Numbered from the stretch's first letter, positions 53,717 through 63,640 are shown. The stretch: DNA of 64,000 nucleotides from Polaribacter porphyrae (GCF_002954685.1 NZ_MSCN01000001.1:2436429-2500428), one strand, 5' to 3'. Notes: generated by a model not told the origin, from the sequence alone. A program made the numbers and translations.

Positions 53717-55228
53717 ATGAATACCAATTATAAGTTTGCAATTAGTAGAATTAAAGAAGAATATGAAAATCAAGAAAAAATAAAACCTTTTAATATCTAC
53801 ATCGTTTTATATAGAAGTATAAAAAAATGTATCATAAATAAAGATTTACCTCATAATTGGGTACTACCTTCAACAAGATATTTAGCTGAAGAGTTGGGAT
53901 TTTCTAGAACTACAATTAATAAAACTTACGAATTATTACAATTAGAAAAACTAATTTTAGCAAAAGTAGGATCAGGAAATAGAGTGAATTACGATAATTC
54001 TATCAATAGTATAGAAAACAACGATTTTAATAAGAAAAATAAAAAGCTTAAATATCCTAAAATTACAAAAAAAGGGAAGTTATTTTTAACAAATATGTCC
54101 TTAATAAATAGGCCTAATGATAGCCATTTAACGTTTAAACCAGGTTTACCACCTATGGATATTTTTCCAGTAAATCAGTGGAAAAATTTATTAAACACGT
54201 ATTGGAGACATATAAAATCATCAGGATTATCTTATCATCAATCTACGGGTTTAGAAGAGCTAAAAAAAAGCCTCAGAAATTATTTGAATGTAAGTAGAAA
54301 TATAAAATGTAATCATAATCAAATAGTTGTTGTTTCTGGTAATTTACAATCTTTATACCTAATAACTTCTGCATTGATAGAAAAAGGAGATGCTGCTATT
54401 TTAGAGAATCCTACCTTTCCTAATGTACATTCAGTTTTTAAAAGTCAAGGAGCAAATATTCTTGGAGTTGGTCTTGATGATGAAGGAGTTGATATAAAAA
54501 AAATAAAATCGTTAAATAATTTAAAACCAAAATTAATACACACCACACCATCAAACCACTATCCTACAGGTGTTAAAATGAGCTTAAAAAGAAGAAAAGA
54601 ATTATTAAAGTGGGCATCAAAAAATAAGGGCTTAATTATTGAAAATGATTATGAAAATGAAGTTGCAAATTATACAGAAAGTTTACCAAGCATTTTTAGT
54701 TTAGATAAAGAAGATAGAACTATTTATTTAAGTACTTTTAATAGGTTGTTACACCCTTCATTAAGATTAGGGTTTATGATTGTCCCAAATTTTTTAAGAC
54801 CAACTATTGAAGCCTTGCAAGAACACTCTCATCGATTTGTAACACCTTCTATTCAGGTAGTTATGAATCAATTTATAGAAAGAAATTATTTATTTCAGCA
54901 TATTAAAAACATCACAAAAACAGCTAAATTAAGACACGAAACGTTTGTTAAAGAGTTTGAAAATAACAACAAAACAATGTTCATAGAACATAAAGTATTT
55001 TCTAACTTTCATGTAATAGCAAAATTTAAAAAGCCTGTAAGCGAAAAAAAAGAATTAGCAATTGTAAAAAAGTTATCTCAACATAAAATAGTGGTATTCT
55101 CTTTAAGTAAATGCTTTTTGAGTAAGGAAAAAGAACAAGGGTTAATTTTTGGGTATGCAGCTGTAAGATTAAATGTTATTAAACAAAAAGTAATACAAAT
55201 GAAAGAAATTTTAAACAAAGAATTCTGA
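53717..55228 (+). CDS. MocR/GabR-like regulator without PLP lysine
   Basis: 503 aa. N-terminal GntR-type winged helix (residues 20-90, WVLPSTRYLAEELGFSRTTINKTYELL), linker, then an aminotransferase-like domain (SSGLSYHQSTGLEELKKSL, HTTPSNHYPTGVKMSLKRRKELL, IIENDYENEV). In this family the PLP lysine lies in TFSK; here the same place reads STFNRLLHPSLRLGF, with R343 instead of Lys, so no normal Schiff base can form. The Asp and Tyr of the cofactor pocket remain. It is divergent from the serine hydrolase operon and upstream of the LTD/peptide-use genes. Confidence 0.88.
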   Translation: MNTNYKFAISRIKEEYENQEKIKPFNIYIVLYRSIKKCIINKDLPHNWVLPSTRYLAEELGFSRTTINKTYELLQLEKLILAKVGSGNRVNYDNSINSIENNDFNKKNKKLKYPKITKKGKLFLTNMSLINRPNDSHLTFKPGLPPMDIFPVNQWKNLLNTYWRHIKSSGLSYHQSTGLEELKKSLRNYLNVSRNIKCNHNQIVVVSGNLQSLYLITSALIEKGDAAILENPTFPNVHSVFKSQGANILGVGLDDEGVDIKKIKSLNNLKPKLIHTTPSNHYPTGVKMSLKRRKELLKWASKNKGLIIENDYENEVANYTESLPSIFSLDKEDRTIYLSTFNRLLHPSLRLGFMIVPNFLRPTIEALQEHSHRFVTPSIQVVMNQFIERNYLFQHIKNITKTAKLRHETFVKEFENNNKTMFIEHKVFSNFHVIAKFKKPVSEKKELAIVKKLSQHKIVVFSLSKCFLSKEKEQGLIFGYAAVRLNVIKQKVIQMKEILNKEF

Positions 55229-55260
55229 AATTTTATAAACTAATTAATAACACTTGCATA

Positions 55261-55291
55261 TTGGTATTTATAATTTTATTGAATTGGTATT
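55261..55291. promoter_or_regulatory. Direct repeat TTGGTATT, candidate regulator box
   Basis: TTGGTATT at 55261-55268 and 55284-55291, 23 bp apart. The reverse complement contains ATACCA, the sequence I recall as the half-site bound by GabR, a MocR-type regulator. It lies in the gap between the MocR-like gene and the T9SS/LTD gene, so this regulator may bind it. Confidence 0.45.
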
Positions 55292-55361
55292 AAATATAAG
55301 TTTAAATCTACTATAACTTTACTACACTAACAATTTTTATTAAAACATAAAACCGATAAAT

Positions 55362-57125
55362 ATGAAAAAAAACTACTTTTTCCTTTCTTTTCTTTTTTGT
55401 TCATTTTTAAGCTTTTCGCAAAATGTAACAATTACAAAAATTATTGAAGCTGGGTGTGCAGATCCATTTGTAAAAACTGTTGAACTGTATGTTGATGGAA
55501 CTGTTGATTTTTCAACAGAAGTAACTGTAAATTATATGAGTAATGGTGGTGCTTGGGATGGAACCAAAATAGATGTTACAGGTTTAGGTTCTGTTACAAA
55601 TTCTTTTGTTTATATAGTAAGAGATATCCCTTTAATGCAAGCAGAATTTCCAAATACAACTTTTACAGAAAATGTAAATACTGTGATAACTTCAACAGCT
55701 ACAAACGGAGATGATGGCTATCAAATAGTCTTAAATGGAAATGTTGTAAGTCAATTTGGTAAAACAATGACAGATGCAGATAACGATACTGAATCTAATT
55801 GGAATCATAATGATGCAGTAGCAACAAGAAAAACAGGCATTGCAGATACAGGAGTTTGGGATCGCTCACAATGGGATATTACAGCAGAAAATGATTTAGA
55901 TGATTTTACAAATTGTCAAGATTCTGCAGATCCAAAAACTAAAAATTTAGAAACATATTTTGCCACTCTAGGAAGCACATATTCTTTAGGTTCTGGTTCT
56001 GGTTGGACACCAACTGCTAATACTTGTACTACAAGTTTAGGTGATATAAATACATCTTGTACAACTGTAGCTGTAGGAGCATCAGATGATACTTATACAG
56101 CCTATATTGATTTTGCTGGTGGAAATAATGGAAAAACATTTATTGTAAGTACAACATCAGGTACTGTTGGTGGAGATAATCCAACATCAATGGCAACAGG
56201 TACAATAGAAATTTCTGGAATTGCTGAAGGAACAGATATTACTGTAACAATTAATGATACTGCAGATGGTGGAGTTTGCGATTTAAGTAAAACAGTAGAA
56301 AGTCCTGCTTGTATTCCTTTAATCATTAATGAAGTACTTTTTGACCCAGCAAGTGATGATTCTGGTACAACAGCAATAGAAGGTGATGCAAATGGAGATG
56401 GTACAAGAGATCCTTCTCAAGATGAATTTATTGAGTTTTTTAATATTTCAGATGTTGCTTTAGATATTAGTGGCTACAAAATGTTTGATGCAACTGCTTT
56501 AAACAATGATGCACCTAGACATATTTTTCCAGCATCAACAATAATTCCAGCTAAAAGTTCATTGGTTTTATTTGGTGGAGGAACACCAACAGGAACTTTT
56601 GGAGGAGCTATAGTACAAACTGCATCAGAAGGAGCTATAGCAGATGATAGATCATTAAGCTTAACAAATGGAGGAGATTTAATTACGATTAAAAATACAA
56701 ATGATGATATTGCACTTGTTTATGCAAGTTCATCAACAGGAATTAATCATGGGTCTAATGTATCTGTAACTAGGAGTCCAGATATTACTGGTAATTTTGT
56801 GTTACATACAGATGCAAACACTAGTTTAGATTTTTCTCCAGGAACAAAACTTGATGGAGCTACAACACTATCTATAGATAATTTAGATGAGAGTAATTTT
56901 AAATTATTTCCAAATCCAGTTTCAGTAGGAAATAGATTTATTACAATTCAATCTAATTCTAATGATAAATTAGAGGTAAGTGTCTTTAATCTTTTAGGGA
57001 AAAGAGTAAAAAGTGAATTCGTAAATAATCAACAATTAAATATTGAAAATCTATCTACAGGTATCTATCTAATTAAGATATCACAAGCAAATTCATCAAT
57101 TACTAAAAAATTATTGGTGAAATAG
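55362..57125 (+). CDS. T9SS type A surface protein with lamin tail domain
   Basis: 587 aa, signal peptide (FFLSFLFCSFLSFSQ). Beta-rich N-terminal region (residues 20-200), a middle fibronectin/Ig-like part, then a lamin tail domain at about 320-490 (IINEVLFDPASDD, DEFIEFFNISDVALDISGYK, LVLFGGGTPTG). The C-terminus is a type A sorting domain (NFKLFPNPVS, VFNLLGKRVK, LSTGIYLIKI, SITKKLLVK). Exported via T9SS. Paralogue of the LTD protein that follows. Confidence 0.88.
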   Translation: MKKNYFFLSFLFCSFLSFSQNVTITKIIEAGCADPFVKTVELYVDGTVDFSTEVTVNYMSNGGAWDGTKIDVTGLGSVTNSFVYIVRDIPLMQAEFPNTTFTENVNTVITSTATNGDDGYQIVLNGNVVSQFGKTMTDADNDTESNWNHNDAVATRKTGIADTGVWDRSQWDITAENDLDDFTNCQDSADPKTKNLETYFATLGSTYSLGSGSGWTPTANTCTTSLGDINTSCTTVAVGASDDTYTAYIDFAGGNNGKTFIVSTTSGTVGGDNPTSMATGTIEISGIAEGTDITVTINDTADGGVCDLSKTVESPACIPLIINEVLFDPASDDSGTTAIEGDANGDGTRDPSQDEFIEFFNISDVALDISGYKMFDATALNNDAPRHIFPASTIIPAKSSLVLFGGGTPTGTFGGAIVQTASEGAIADDRSLSLTNGGDLITIKNTNDDIALVYASSSTGINHGSNVSVTRSPDITGNFVLHTDANTSLDFSPGTKLDGATTLSIDNLDESNFKLFPNPVSVGNRFITIQSNSNDKLEVSVFNLLGKRVKSEFVNNQQLNIENLSTGIYLIKISQANSSITKKLLVK

Positions 57126-57217
57126 TATTAGATACTATTTTATATATTTTAACTAGTGCTATATTAAAATAGTACTAGTTGGTTTATCATTATTTAGAAA
57201 ATTAAATCAATAAGAAA

Positions 57218-58222
57218 ATGAATATTTCAAAATCTTTATTTAAAAATTTTATCGCCTTATTTTTAGGGAGTTTAGTTTTAGTTTCTTGTGAAACAGAAGA
57301 TATATTACCAGCTGTAGAACTCTCTGTAGATACTGTAAATTTAGGTGAGGATTCACAATCTGTTGTTTTAACTGCTACTTTAAATAGTAGTGCTGCAGAA
57401 AATATTACAATTCCAATCACTTATACTGGCACAGCCTCTACATCAGATTATTCAACTTCAGGAACAAGTATTTCAATTTCATCAGGGAATACTTCAGGTT
57501 CTCTAACTATTTCTAGCATACAAGATACAGACATAGAAGGTGAAGAAACTATCATAGCCAGTCTTGGTAATGCTTCTGGATTTTTAGCATTGGGAATAAA
57601 TGAAATTACCATTTCTTTACATGATGATGATGCAGATTCTGATAATGATGGTGTTTTAGATGCAAACGATAATTGCCCTAATACACCAGGAGATATTGCA
57701 AATGATGGTTGTCCGTTTTTAGGATTTATCATCAACGAAGTCTTGTATGATCCAGCTTCTGACTTAACTGGAGATGCAAATGGAGATGGAACAAGAGATG
57801 CAAATGAAGATGAATTTATAGAGTTTTTTAATTCTGGATTAGAATTAGATATTTCTGGCTACACTATAGAAGATGCAAGTAGATTAAGACACACTTTTCC
57901 TACTGGTTCTATTATTCCTAAAAATGGAGTATTAGTTCTTTTTGGAGGAGGAGTAGCACCTACAAATTTTGGAGTTGTTACCTTTCAAACAGCCTCTGAA
58001 GGATTATTAAATATGAATAACAGTGGAGATGTAATAACCATTAAAGATACAACAGGTGCAGTTATCCTGACTTTTGATGTTGAACCTTTATCAAACAATC
58101 CAAATGAATCATACACAAGAAACCCGGATTTAACAGGTAGTTTTGAGCAACATTCAACAATTACAGCAGCTAATGGAGCCTTATTTTCACCAGGAACTAA
58201 ATTAGATGGTTCATCATTTTAA
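57218..58222 (+). CDS. LTD lipoprotein with Calx-beta and thrombospondin-3 segments
   Basis: 334 aa. Lipobox LVSC (SLVLVSCETED). A Calx-beta-like domain (residues about 30-135, ADSDYSTSGTS-type strands, DTDIEGEETIIASL) is followed by a Ca-binding DxDxDG repeat (DADSDNDGVLDANDNCPN). Last comes a lamin tail domain (IINEVLYDPASDL, DEFIEFFNSGLELDISGYT, GVLVLFGGGVAPTNFG) very like that of the preceding protein. No sorting domain is seen, so it is anchored by lipid. Probably envelope surface, calcium-stabilised. Confidence 0.82.
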   Translation: MNISKSLFKNFIALFLGSLVLVSCETEDILPAVELSVDTVNLGEDSQSVVLTATLNSSAAENITIPITYTGTASTSDYSTSGTSISISSGNTSGSLTISSIQDTDIEGEETIIASLGNASGFLALGINEITISLHDDDADSDNDGVLDANDNCPNTPGDIANDGCPFLGFIINEVLYDPASDLTGDANGDGTRDANEDEFIEFFNSGLELDISGYTIEDASRLRHTFPTGSIIPKNGVLVLFGGGVAPTNFGVVTFQTASEGLLNMNNSGDVITIKDTTGAVILTFDVEPLSNNPNESYTRNPDLTGSFEQHSTITAANGALFSPGTKLDGSSF

Positions 58223-58238
58223 AATTTAAAAATTTACT

Positions 58239-59621
58239 TTGAGCAGTTATTTAGGCATTTTCATTTCCTTATTTTTTGTAGTAATCGTTGCAAGGCTTTT
58301 GCTAAAAAAATACAATCCACACGCAGTTTTACTAATTGCAGGTTTGTTAATGCTTATTGTTGCTCAAATTTTAAATTACAATTTACCAGTGTTAAAAAAT
58401 CCAACAGGTTTTTCTGGTTTCGATTTATTTAGATACATTAAAGAATCTTTTGCAAAAACCAATTCAGGTGTAGGTTTAATGATTATGTCTATTGGCGGTT
58501 TTGTAGCCTATATCGATAAAATAGGAGCTTCTAAAATGTTAGTTCAAGTTGCAATGAAGCCTTTAAAATTATTTAAAAAATACCCTTACTTAGCTGCATC
58601 TATGGTTATCCCTATTGGCCAAATTTTATTTACGGCTATTCCATCTGCAGCTGGTTTGGGTTTATTACTTATGGCATCTTTATTTCCAATTTTGGTCAAT
58701 TTAGGTGTGAGTAGATTATCTGCAGTTTCTGTAATTACAGCAGCTACAGCTTTTGGTATTGGCCCAGCATCAGCAATAACTGCAAGTGCAACATCAATAA
58801 CAGGCATAGATACTATTGTTTTCTTTTTAGATTATCAAATTCCTTTAGTTTGGACTTTAACAATATCAATGATGATTACGTATTATTTGGTAAATAAGTA
58901 TTTTGATAAAAAAGACAAAACAAATGAAGATAAAACAAATACGATTGATGTTAAAACAGAAGAAATTACTCAAAATGATACACCAATTATTTATGCTATT
59001 ATTCCTGTTTTACCAATCATATTATTGATTGTCTTTTCCAAAATATTTGACTTTTTTCCAACACCAATCACTTTAGATACAACAACAGCAATGTTTATCA
59101 GTTTATTCATCGCTATTATTTTTGAGCTGATTAGAACCCGAAATATAAAACAAGTAATGAGTTCTTTACAAACATTTTGGAACGGAATGGGTAATATTTT
59201 TAAAACCGTAGTTACGTTAATTATAACAGCAGATATTTTTGCAAAAGGATTGATAAGTTTAGGTTTTATAGACGGATTAATTTCACTTACAGAAAATGCT
59301 GGTTTAGGTGCAGTTGGTATTGGTATTGTAATGTCTGTAATGATTTTCTTGGCATCAATGCTTATGGGAAGTGGAAATGCATCCTTTTTTGCATTTGGTC
59401 CTTTAATTCCTAAAATCACAAAATCTTTAGGTATAGAAAGTAGCTCTATAATTTTACCAATGCAATTATCTGCATCTATGGGTAGAACAGTTTCGCCAGT
59501 TGCAGGTGTTATTATTGCAACTGCAGAAATTGCAGGAGTTACCACTTTGCAAATTGTGAAAAGAAATTTAATTCCTCTAACTGTAGCATTAATTATAATG
59601 TTAACATATCACTATATATAA
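58239..59621 (+). CDS. DcuC-like C4-dicarboxylate transporter
   Basis: 460 aa, TTG start (58239), 12 or so membrane helices. The sequence follows the DcuC family of the ion-transporter superfamily (LRYIKESFAKTNSGVGLMIMSIGGFVAYIDKIGA, GQILFTAIPSAAGLGLLLMASLFPIL, LMGSGNASFFAFGPLIPKI, MGRTVSPVAGVIIATAEIAG). Likely moves aspartate, succinate or related acids. The iadA-like gene starts at the very next base, so the two are coupled. Confidence 0.82.
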   Translation: MSSYLGIFISLFFVVIVARLLLKKYNPHAVLLIAGLLMLIVAQILNYNLPVLKNPTGFSGFDLFRYIKESFAKTNSGVGLMIMSIGGFVAYIDKIGASKMLVQVAMKPLKLFKKYPYLAASMVIPIGQILFTAIPSAAGLGLLLMASLFPILVNLGVSRLSAVSVITAATAFGIGPASAITASATSITGIDTIVFFLDYQIPLVWTLTISMMITYYLVNKYFDKKDKTNEDKTNTIDVKTEEITQNDTPIIYAIIPVLPIILLIVFSKIFDFFPTPITLDTTTAMFISLFIAIIFELIRTRNIKQVMSSLQTFWNGMGNIFKTVVTLIITADIFAKGLISLGFIDGLISLTENAGLGAVGIGIVMSVMIFLASMLMGSGNASFFAFGPLIPKITKSLGIESSSIILPMQLSASMGRTVSPVAGVIIATAEIAGVTTLQIVKRNLIPLTVALIIMLTYHYI

Positions 59622-60770
59622 ATGTTTACGATACTAAAAAATACAAAATTATATAGCCCAAAGTTTTTGGGTACAAAAGATATTTTAATTGTTGGCGAAA
59701 AAATTATAGCTATTGAAGATAATCTAGACGCTTATATTAATGATAAAACAAATGTTTGGGATGCTGAAGGAAAAATAGTTACTCCAGGTTTAATCGATCA
59801 GCATATTCACGTAATTGGTGCAGGAGGCAAAAAAAGTTTTTCTTCTATGACACCAGAAGTACAACTTTCTGAACTCATAGCTTGTGGATCTACAACCATA
59901 AATAGTTTACTAGGTACAGATGGCACAGTTAGAGACATTAGAACTTTATATGGAAAAGTAAAAGCTCTGGAACAAGAAGGTATTTCAACCTCTATGTTTT
60001 GTGGTTATTATGGAGTTGATACACCAACCATTACAGATTCAATTCAAGCTGATATGATTTTTATTGATAAAGTTGTAGGCTGTAAAATTGCGATAAGTGA
60101 TATCCGTTCTTCTTACCCAACAGCAATTGAGTTATTAAGAAAATTAAATCAAATAAGAAATGGTGGATTTATTGGTGGAAAAAAAGGAATTTTACATGTT
60201 CATTTAGGCGATTTAGATACCAAAATGGATTTGCTTTTTGAACTCGTTCAAAAATATCAATTTCCAATAGAACACATCTCTCCAACACACGTAGCTAGAA
60301 CAAAACCTTTATTTGACCAAGCTATAGAGTTTGCAAAATTAGGAGGAATGATAGACATAACCACAGCAGCATCACAATATATAGCTCCTTATAAATCTGT
60401 TTTGTATGCTTTAGAACAAGGAGTTTCTATAGATAATCTTACATTTAGTACAGATGGTCATGCAGGTTTAACAAAGTTTGACGCAGATGGTAAAGATGTT
60501 GGTACAAAAAGTGCAATGATTCATAAAAACCTTCAAGAAACTATATTATTAGTAAAAGAAGGAAACGTATCTATAGAAGAAGCTTTTAAGTTGGTCACTA
60601 CAAATCCTGCTAAAAATTTAGGTTTAAAACACAAAGGAACTATCAAAGTAAATAATGATGCTGATTTCTGTTGTTTTGATAAAGATTTAAACCTAGTTGA
60701 TGTATTTGCTAAAGGAAAACAAATGATGAAAGATGGTAAAGTTATTGTAAAAGGGAATTTTGAATCTTAA
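59622..60770 (+). CDS. iadA: Beta-aspartyl (isoaspartyl) dipeptidase
   Basis: 382 aa amidohydrolase. Metal ligands DQHIHVIGAGG, the carbamylated lysine in VVGCKIAISD, HVHLGD, ISPTHV and the catalytic Asp in STDGHA are all at the positions expected for IadA. It cleaves isoaspartyl dipeptides (beta-Asp-X) from damaged proteins or cyanophycin breakdown, yielding Asp. It directly follows the DcuC-like transporter and precedes a porin, which supports a peptide-use operon. Confidence 0.9.
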   Translation: MFTILKNTKLYSPKFLGTKDILIVGEKIIAIEDNLDAYINDKTNVWDAEGKIVTPGLIDQHIHVIGAGGKKSFSSMTPEVQLSELIACGSTTINSLLGTDGTVRDIRTLYGKVKALEQEGISTSMFCGYYGVDTPTITDSIQADMIFIDKVVGCKIAISDIRSSYPTAIELLRKLNQIRNGGFIGGKKGILHVHLGDLDTKMDLLFELVQKYQFPIEHISPTHVARTKPLFDQAIEFAKLGGMIDITTAASQYIAPYKSVLYALEQGVSIDNLTFSTDGHAGLTKFDADGKDVGTKSAMIHKNLQETILLVKEGNVSIEEAFKLVTTNPAKNLGLKHKGTIKVNNDADFCCFDKDLNLVDVFAKGKQMMKDGKVIVKGNFES

Positions 60771-60771
60771 G

Positions 60772-62088
60772 ATGAAAAATATAATTATGAGGAATTTTAA
60801 AATAATTATTGCTTTAATAGTTTTTTTGTTCGTAGTTGAGTCAATAGCTCAAAACACTCAATTAAACAGTTATAGTTTTGGAGAAGGTTATAATTTTAAT
60901 AACGATAATGGTAGTACTGTAAAGTTGCAAGGATACATTCAACCTGGTTTTGAAGTCAGAGGATATTCTAATGGAACTACAGATGCAGAAACCAGATTTA
61001 GAATGCGAAGATTGCGTTTGCGTTTATCTGGAAAATCTGCTAACGAACGTTTTAGTTATCGTTTACAAGTAGATTTGGCTGGTCAAAATGAAGTTGAAAC
61101 AGAAAACAGCAATTATTTATTAGATGCTTTTATTACATATGCAATAACAAACAGAATAAAAGTAACTTTTGGGCAAAGAGCAACACAAACAGACAATAGA
61201 GAATTGTTTATGAATTCTAATTCATTACAACTCATAGAAAGAAGTCGATTAACCTCTGCTTTTGCAAGTATTCGAGAATTTGGATTATTTCTTGACGGAC
61301 GCTTTAGAACAGGTGGAGGTTCACAATTAAAATCATATTTCGTGCTCACAAATGGAGATGGAGCTAACGTTTTTTCTGGTGATAGAGGAGGTTTAAAAGT
61401 TGGGGGAAGATTAGACTTTCTTCCTTTCGGTTTATTTACAAACTTTGGGCAATTTAGACAAGCTGATGTCGTAAGAGAAAGAACGCCAAAATTAGTAGTT
61501 GGTGTGCATTTGAGTCAAAATAATGGAATGAGCAGCAGAAGAGGAAGAGATAGTGGAGCTATTGTGTATTTAGATGCAAACAATAACGATGCTTTACCAG
61601 ATTATACAAAATATGGAGTCGATTTTTTATTCAAATACAAAGGTTTTTCAGCATTAGGAGAATTCATAAAATCTACAGCTTCAGTTCCAGGAAATATAAC
61701 ACAGAGAGTTAGAAATGATGGTTCTACATCTTCAACATTTCTAGTAAATGGAACACAAGATATCGAAAACTATGTAAGAGGAAGAATGATGTTAGGAGAA
61801 GCCTATAACATTCAAATGGGGTATTTATTTAGAAACGGAATCTCAATTGATGGAAGATACACACACTTAATTGCAGATGAACATTCCTTTTTAAATAACG
61901 CTACTTTTTATAACAGACCAAATTATTACACAATTGGGGTTAGTAAGTATTTATCAAGAAGTTATGGTGCTAAAATACAGGCATCATACACGTATGTTGA
62001 TGCAAATGATGGCATAAATGATTTAAACAGCAATCCCATTACAGGTAATGAAAGTTTGGTAAGAGTAATGTTAACACTGGCTTTTTAA
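60772..62088 (+). CDS. Outer-membrane porin (OprP/OprO-type beta-barrel)
   Basis: 438 aa from the ATG at 60772 (an in-frame TTG at 60760 would overlap iadA). Signal peptide (FKIIIALIVFLFVVESIAQ), a short acid/Asn-rich region, then a 16-strand-like barrel with alternating aromatic strands (LQGYIQPGFEVRGYSNG, RFRMRRLRLRLSGKS, VDLAGQNE, AFITYAITNRIKVTFGQ) and a C-terminal strand ending ESLVRVMLTLAF with terminal Phe. Probably lets small peptides or amino acids through. It follows iadA by one base. Confidence 0.85.
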   Translation: MKNIIMRNFKIIIALIVFLFVVESIAQNTQLNSYSFGEGYNFNNDNGSTVKLQGYIQPGFEVRGYSNGTTDAETRFRMRRLRLRLSGKSANERFSYRLQVDLAGQNEVETENSNYLLDAFITYAITNRIKVTFGQRATQTDNRELFMNSNSLQLIERSRLTSAFASIREFGLFLDGRFRTGGGSQLKSYFVLTNGDGANVFSGDRGGLKVGGRLDFLPFGLFTNFGQFRQADVVRERTPKLVVGVHLSQNNGMSSRRGRDSGAIVYLDANNNDALPDYTKYGVDFLFKYKGFSALGEFIKSTASVPGNITQRVRNDGSTSSTFLVNGTQDIENYVRGRMMLGEAYNIQMGYLFRNGISIDGRYTHLIADEHSFLNNATFYNRPNYYTIGVSKYLSRSYGAKIQASYTYVDANDGINDLNSNPITGNESLVRVMLTLAF

Positions 62089-62090
62089 GA

Positions 62091-63620
62091 ATGATAAAAT
62101 ATAGCTACATATTATTTTTATTTATTTCAGCAAGTGTTTTCGGGCAGTTAAATCCGCAGACAAAAAGTATTACTAAAAAATTCTTTCCAGATTTTGAGGA
62201 AGTAAAAAATGTAACACCAGCATTAAAAAAGAAAAAGGGCTATACATCAGACAAAGAATTATATGCTTTTATAGATGATTTAAAGAAAAATCATCCTAAA
62301 AAAGTACAGATTACTTACATAGGCGAAAGTCAGAAAGGGAAAAAAATTCCTTTTGTAAGAATGACAAACCCGAATAAAAAAGAAAAAATAAAAGTGTTTT
62401 TTCAAGGAGGTTTGCACGGAAATGAAATGGCAAGTCCAGAAGGCGTTTTGTATATAATGTATCAGCTTTTAAATGATGAAAACTACAAACATTTATTAGA
62501 TGATATTGATTTAGCTGTAATACCAATGGCTAATATAGATGGTTATCTTAAAAAAGATAGATATGCAGCTAATGGGTTAGATTTAAATAGAGATCAAACC
62601 AAATTAATGGCAAAAGAAAGTGTTATTTTAAAACAAGCTTTCTCTGATTTTACTCCAGAAGTTGCTGTCGATTTTCACGAATATACTGCATACAGAAAAG
62701 ATTTTGCCAAATTAGGAAATTTTGGAGTTGCAAATATTTTTGATGTAATGTTTTTGTACAGTGCAAACTTAAATATTCCAGAAAATTTAAGAGAATTTAC
62801 ACAAAAAGTGTTTGTAAAAAATGCTTCTGATGTTTTAACAGAGAATAAATTAAGAAATCATCCTTATATATCTTCATCAAAATACAAAGGAGATATTCAT
62901 TTTAAACAGGGTTCTATAAGTGCAAGATCTAGTGCAACAAATTATGCATTAACCAATGCAGTTTCTTCTTTAATAGAAATTAGAGGAGTAAATTTAGGTA
63001 GAACTAGTTTTAAGAGAAGAATACAATCGATGTTTTTAGTGGCAATTTCTTACTTAAAAACGGCAATAAAACATAAAAAGGAACTTAAATCTACCATTCA
63101 AAAGGCCATAGATACTCAAAAAGAAATTGTAGTTAATAGTAAAAGGAGAGTCTACAAAGGAAAAGTAAAAGTGCTAGATTTAGATACAGAAGAAATTATT
63201 GAGTTAGAGGTTATAAAAAGAGACGCTTGGTTATCATCAGCAACGCTAACAAGACCAACACCCAAAGCGTATTTAATTGATGCAAATCAGCAAAAAATTA
63301 TAGCAAAACTAAAAGTATTGGGTGTAAAAGTAACAACATTAGATGAAGATACAGAAACAGAAGTAGAAGCTTATAAAATTATTGCTTACAAAAGAAACTC
63401 AAAAAAGTATGAACAGATGAATTTACAAAAAGTAAAAACAGAGTTGCATACTTTAAATAAGAACTTTCCAAAAGGGACCTTTAAAGTTTCTTTAGACCAA
63501 AAAAATGCAAATTTAGTTGTAGAAGTTTTAGAACCAGAAGCACCAAATAGCTTTGTAACTTTTGGTTTAATCAGAACAAAAAAAGACGCAATATTACCTA
63601 TTTACAGAATTTTAAAATAA
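62091..63620 (+). CDS. M14 family zinc carboxypeptidase, secreted
   Basis: 509 aa, signal peptide (ILFLFISASVFGQ). Zinc ligands H and E in GGLHGNEMASPEG, Arg/Asn in GLDLNRDQTKL, third zinc His in DFHEYTAY and the catalytic Glu in SLIEIRGV: a full M14 active site. An extra C-terminal region (residues about 360-509) is beta-rich. It is likely periplasmic or outer-membrane-facing, shortening peptides before transport. Its start is 2 nt after the porin stop. Confidence 0.88.
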   Translation: MIKYSYILFLFISASVFGQLNPQTKSITKKFFPDFEEVKNVTPALKKKKGYTSDKELYAFIDDLKKNHPKKVQITYIGESQKGKKIPFVRMTNPNKKEKIKVFFQGGLHGNEMASPEGVLYIMYQLLNDENYKHLLDDIDLAVIPMANIDGYLKKDRYAANGLDLNRDQTKLMAKESVILKQAFSDFTPEVAVDFHEYTAYRKDFAKLGNFGVANIFDVMFLYSANLNIPENLREFTQKVFVKNASDVLTENKLRNHPYISSSKYKGDIHFKQGSISARSSATNYALTNAVSSLIEIRGVNLGRTSFKRRIQSMFLVAISYLKTAIKHKKELKSTIQKAIDTQKEIVVNSKRRVYKGKVKVLDLDTEEIIELEVIKRDAWLSSATLTRPTPKAYLIDANQQKIIAKLKVLGVKVTTLDEDTETEVEAYKIIAYKRNSKKYEQMNLQKVKTELHTLNKNFPKGTFKVSLDQKNANLVVEVLEPEAPNSFVTFGLIRTKKDAILPIYRILK

Positions 63621-63640
63621 AAGAATAAATACAATCGAAT

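Noticed and set aside
58991..59545. 184-codon minus-strand frame inside the DcuC-like gene
   Set aside because: Antisense shadow of a membrane protein; hydrophobic codons on one strand often leave open frames on the other.
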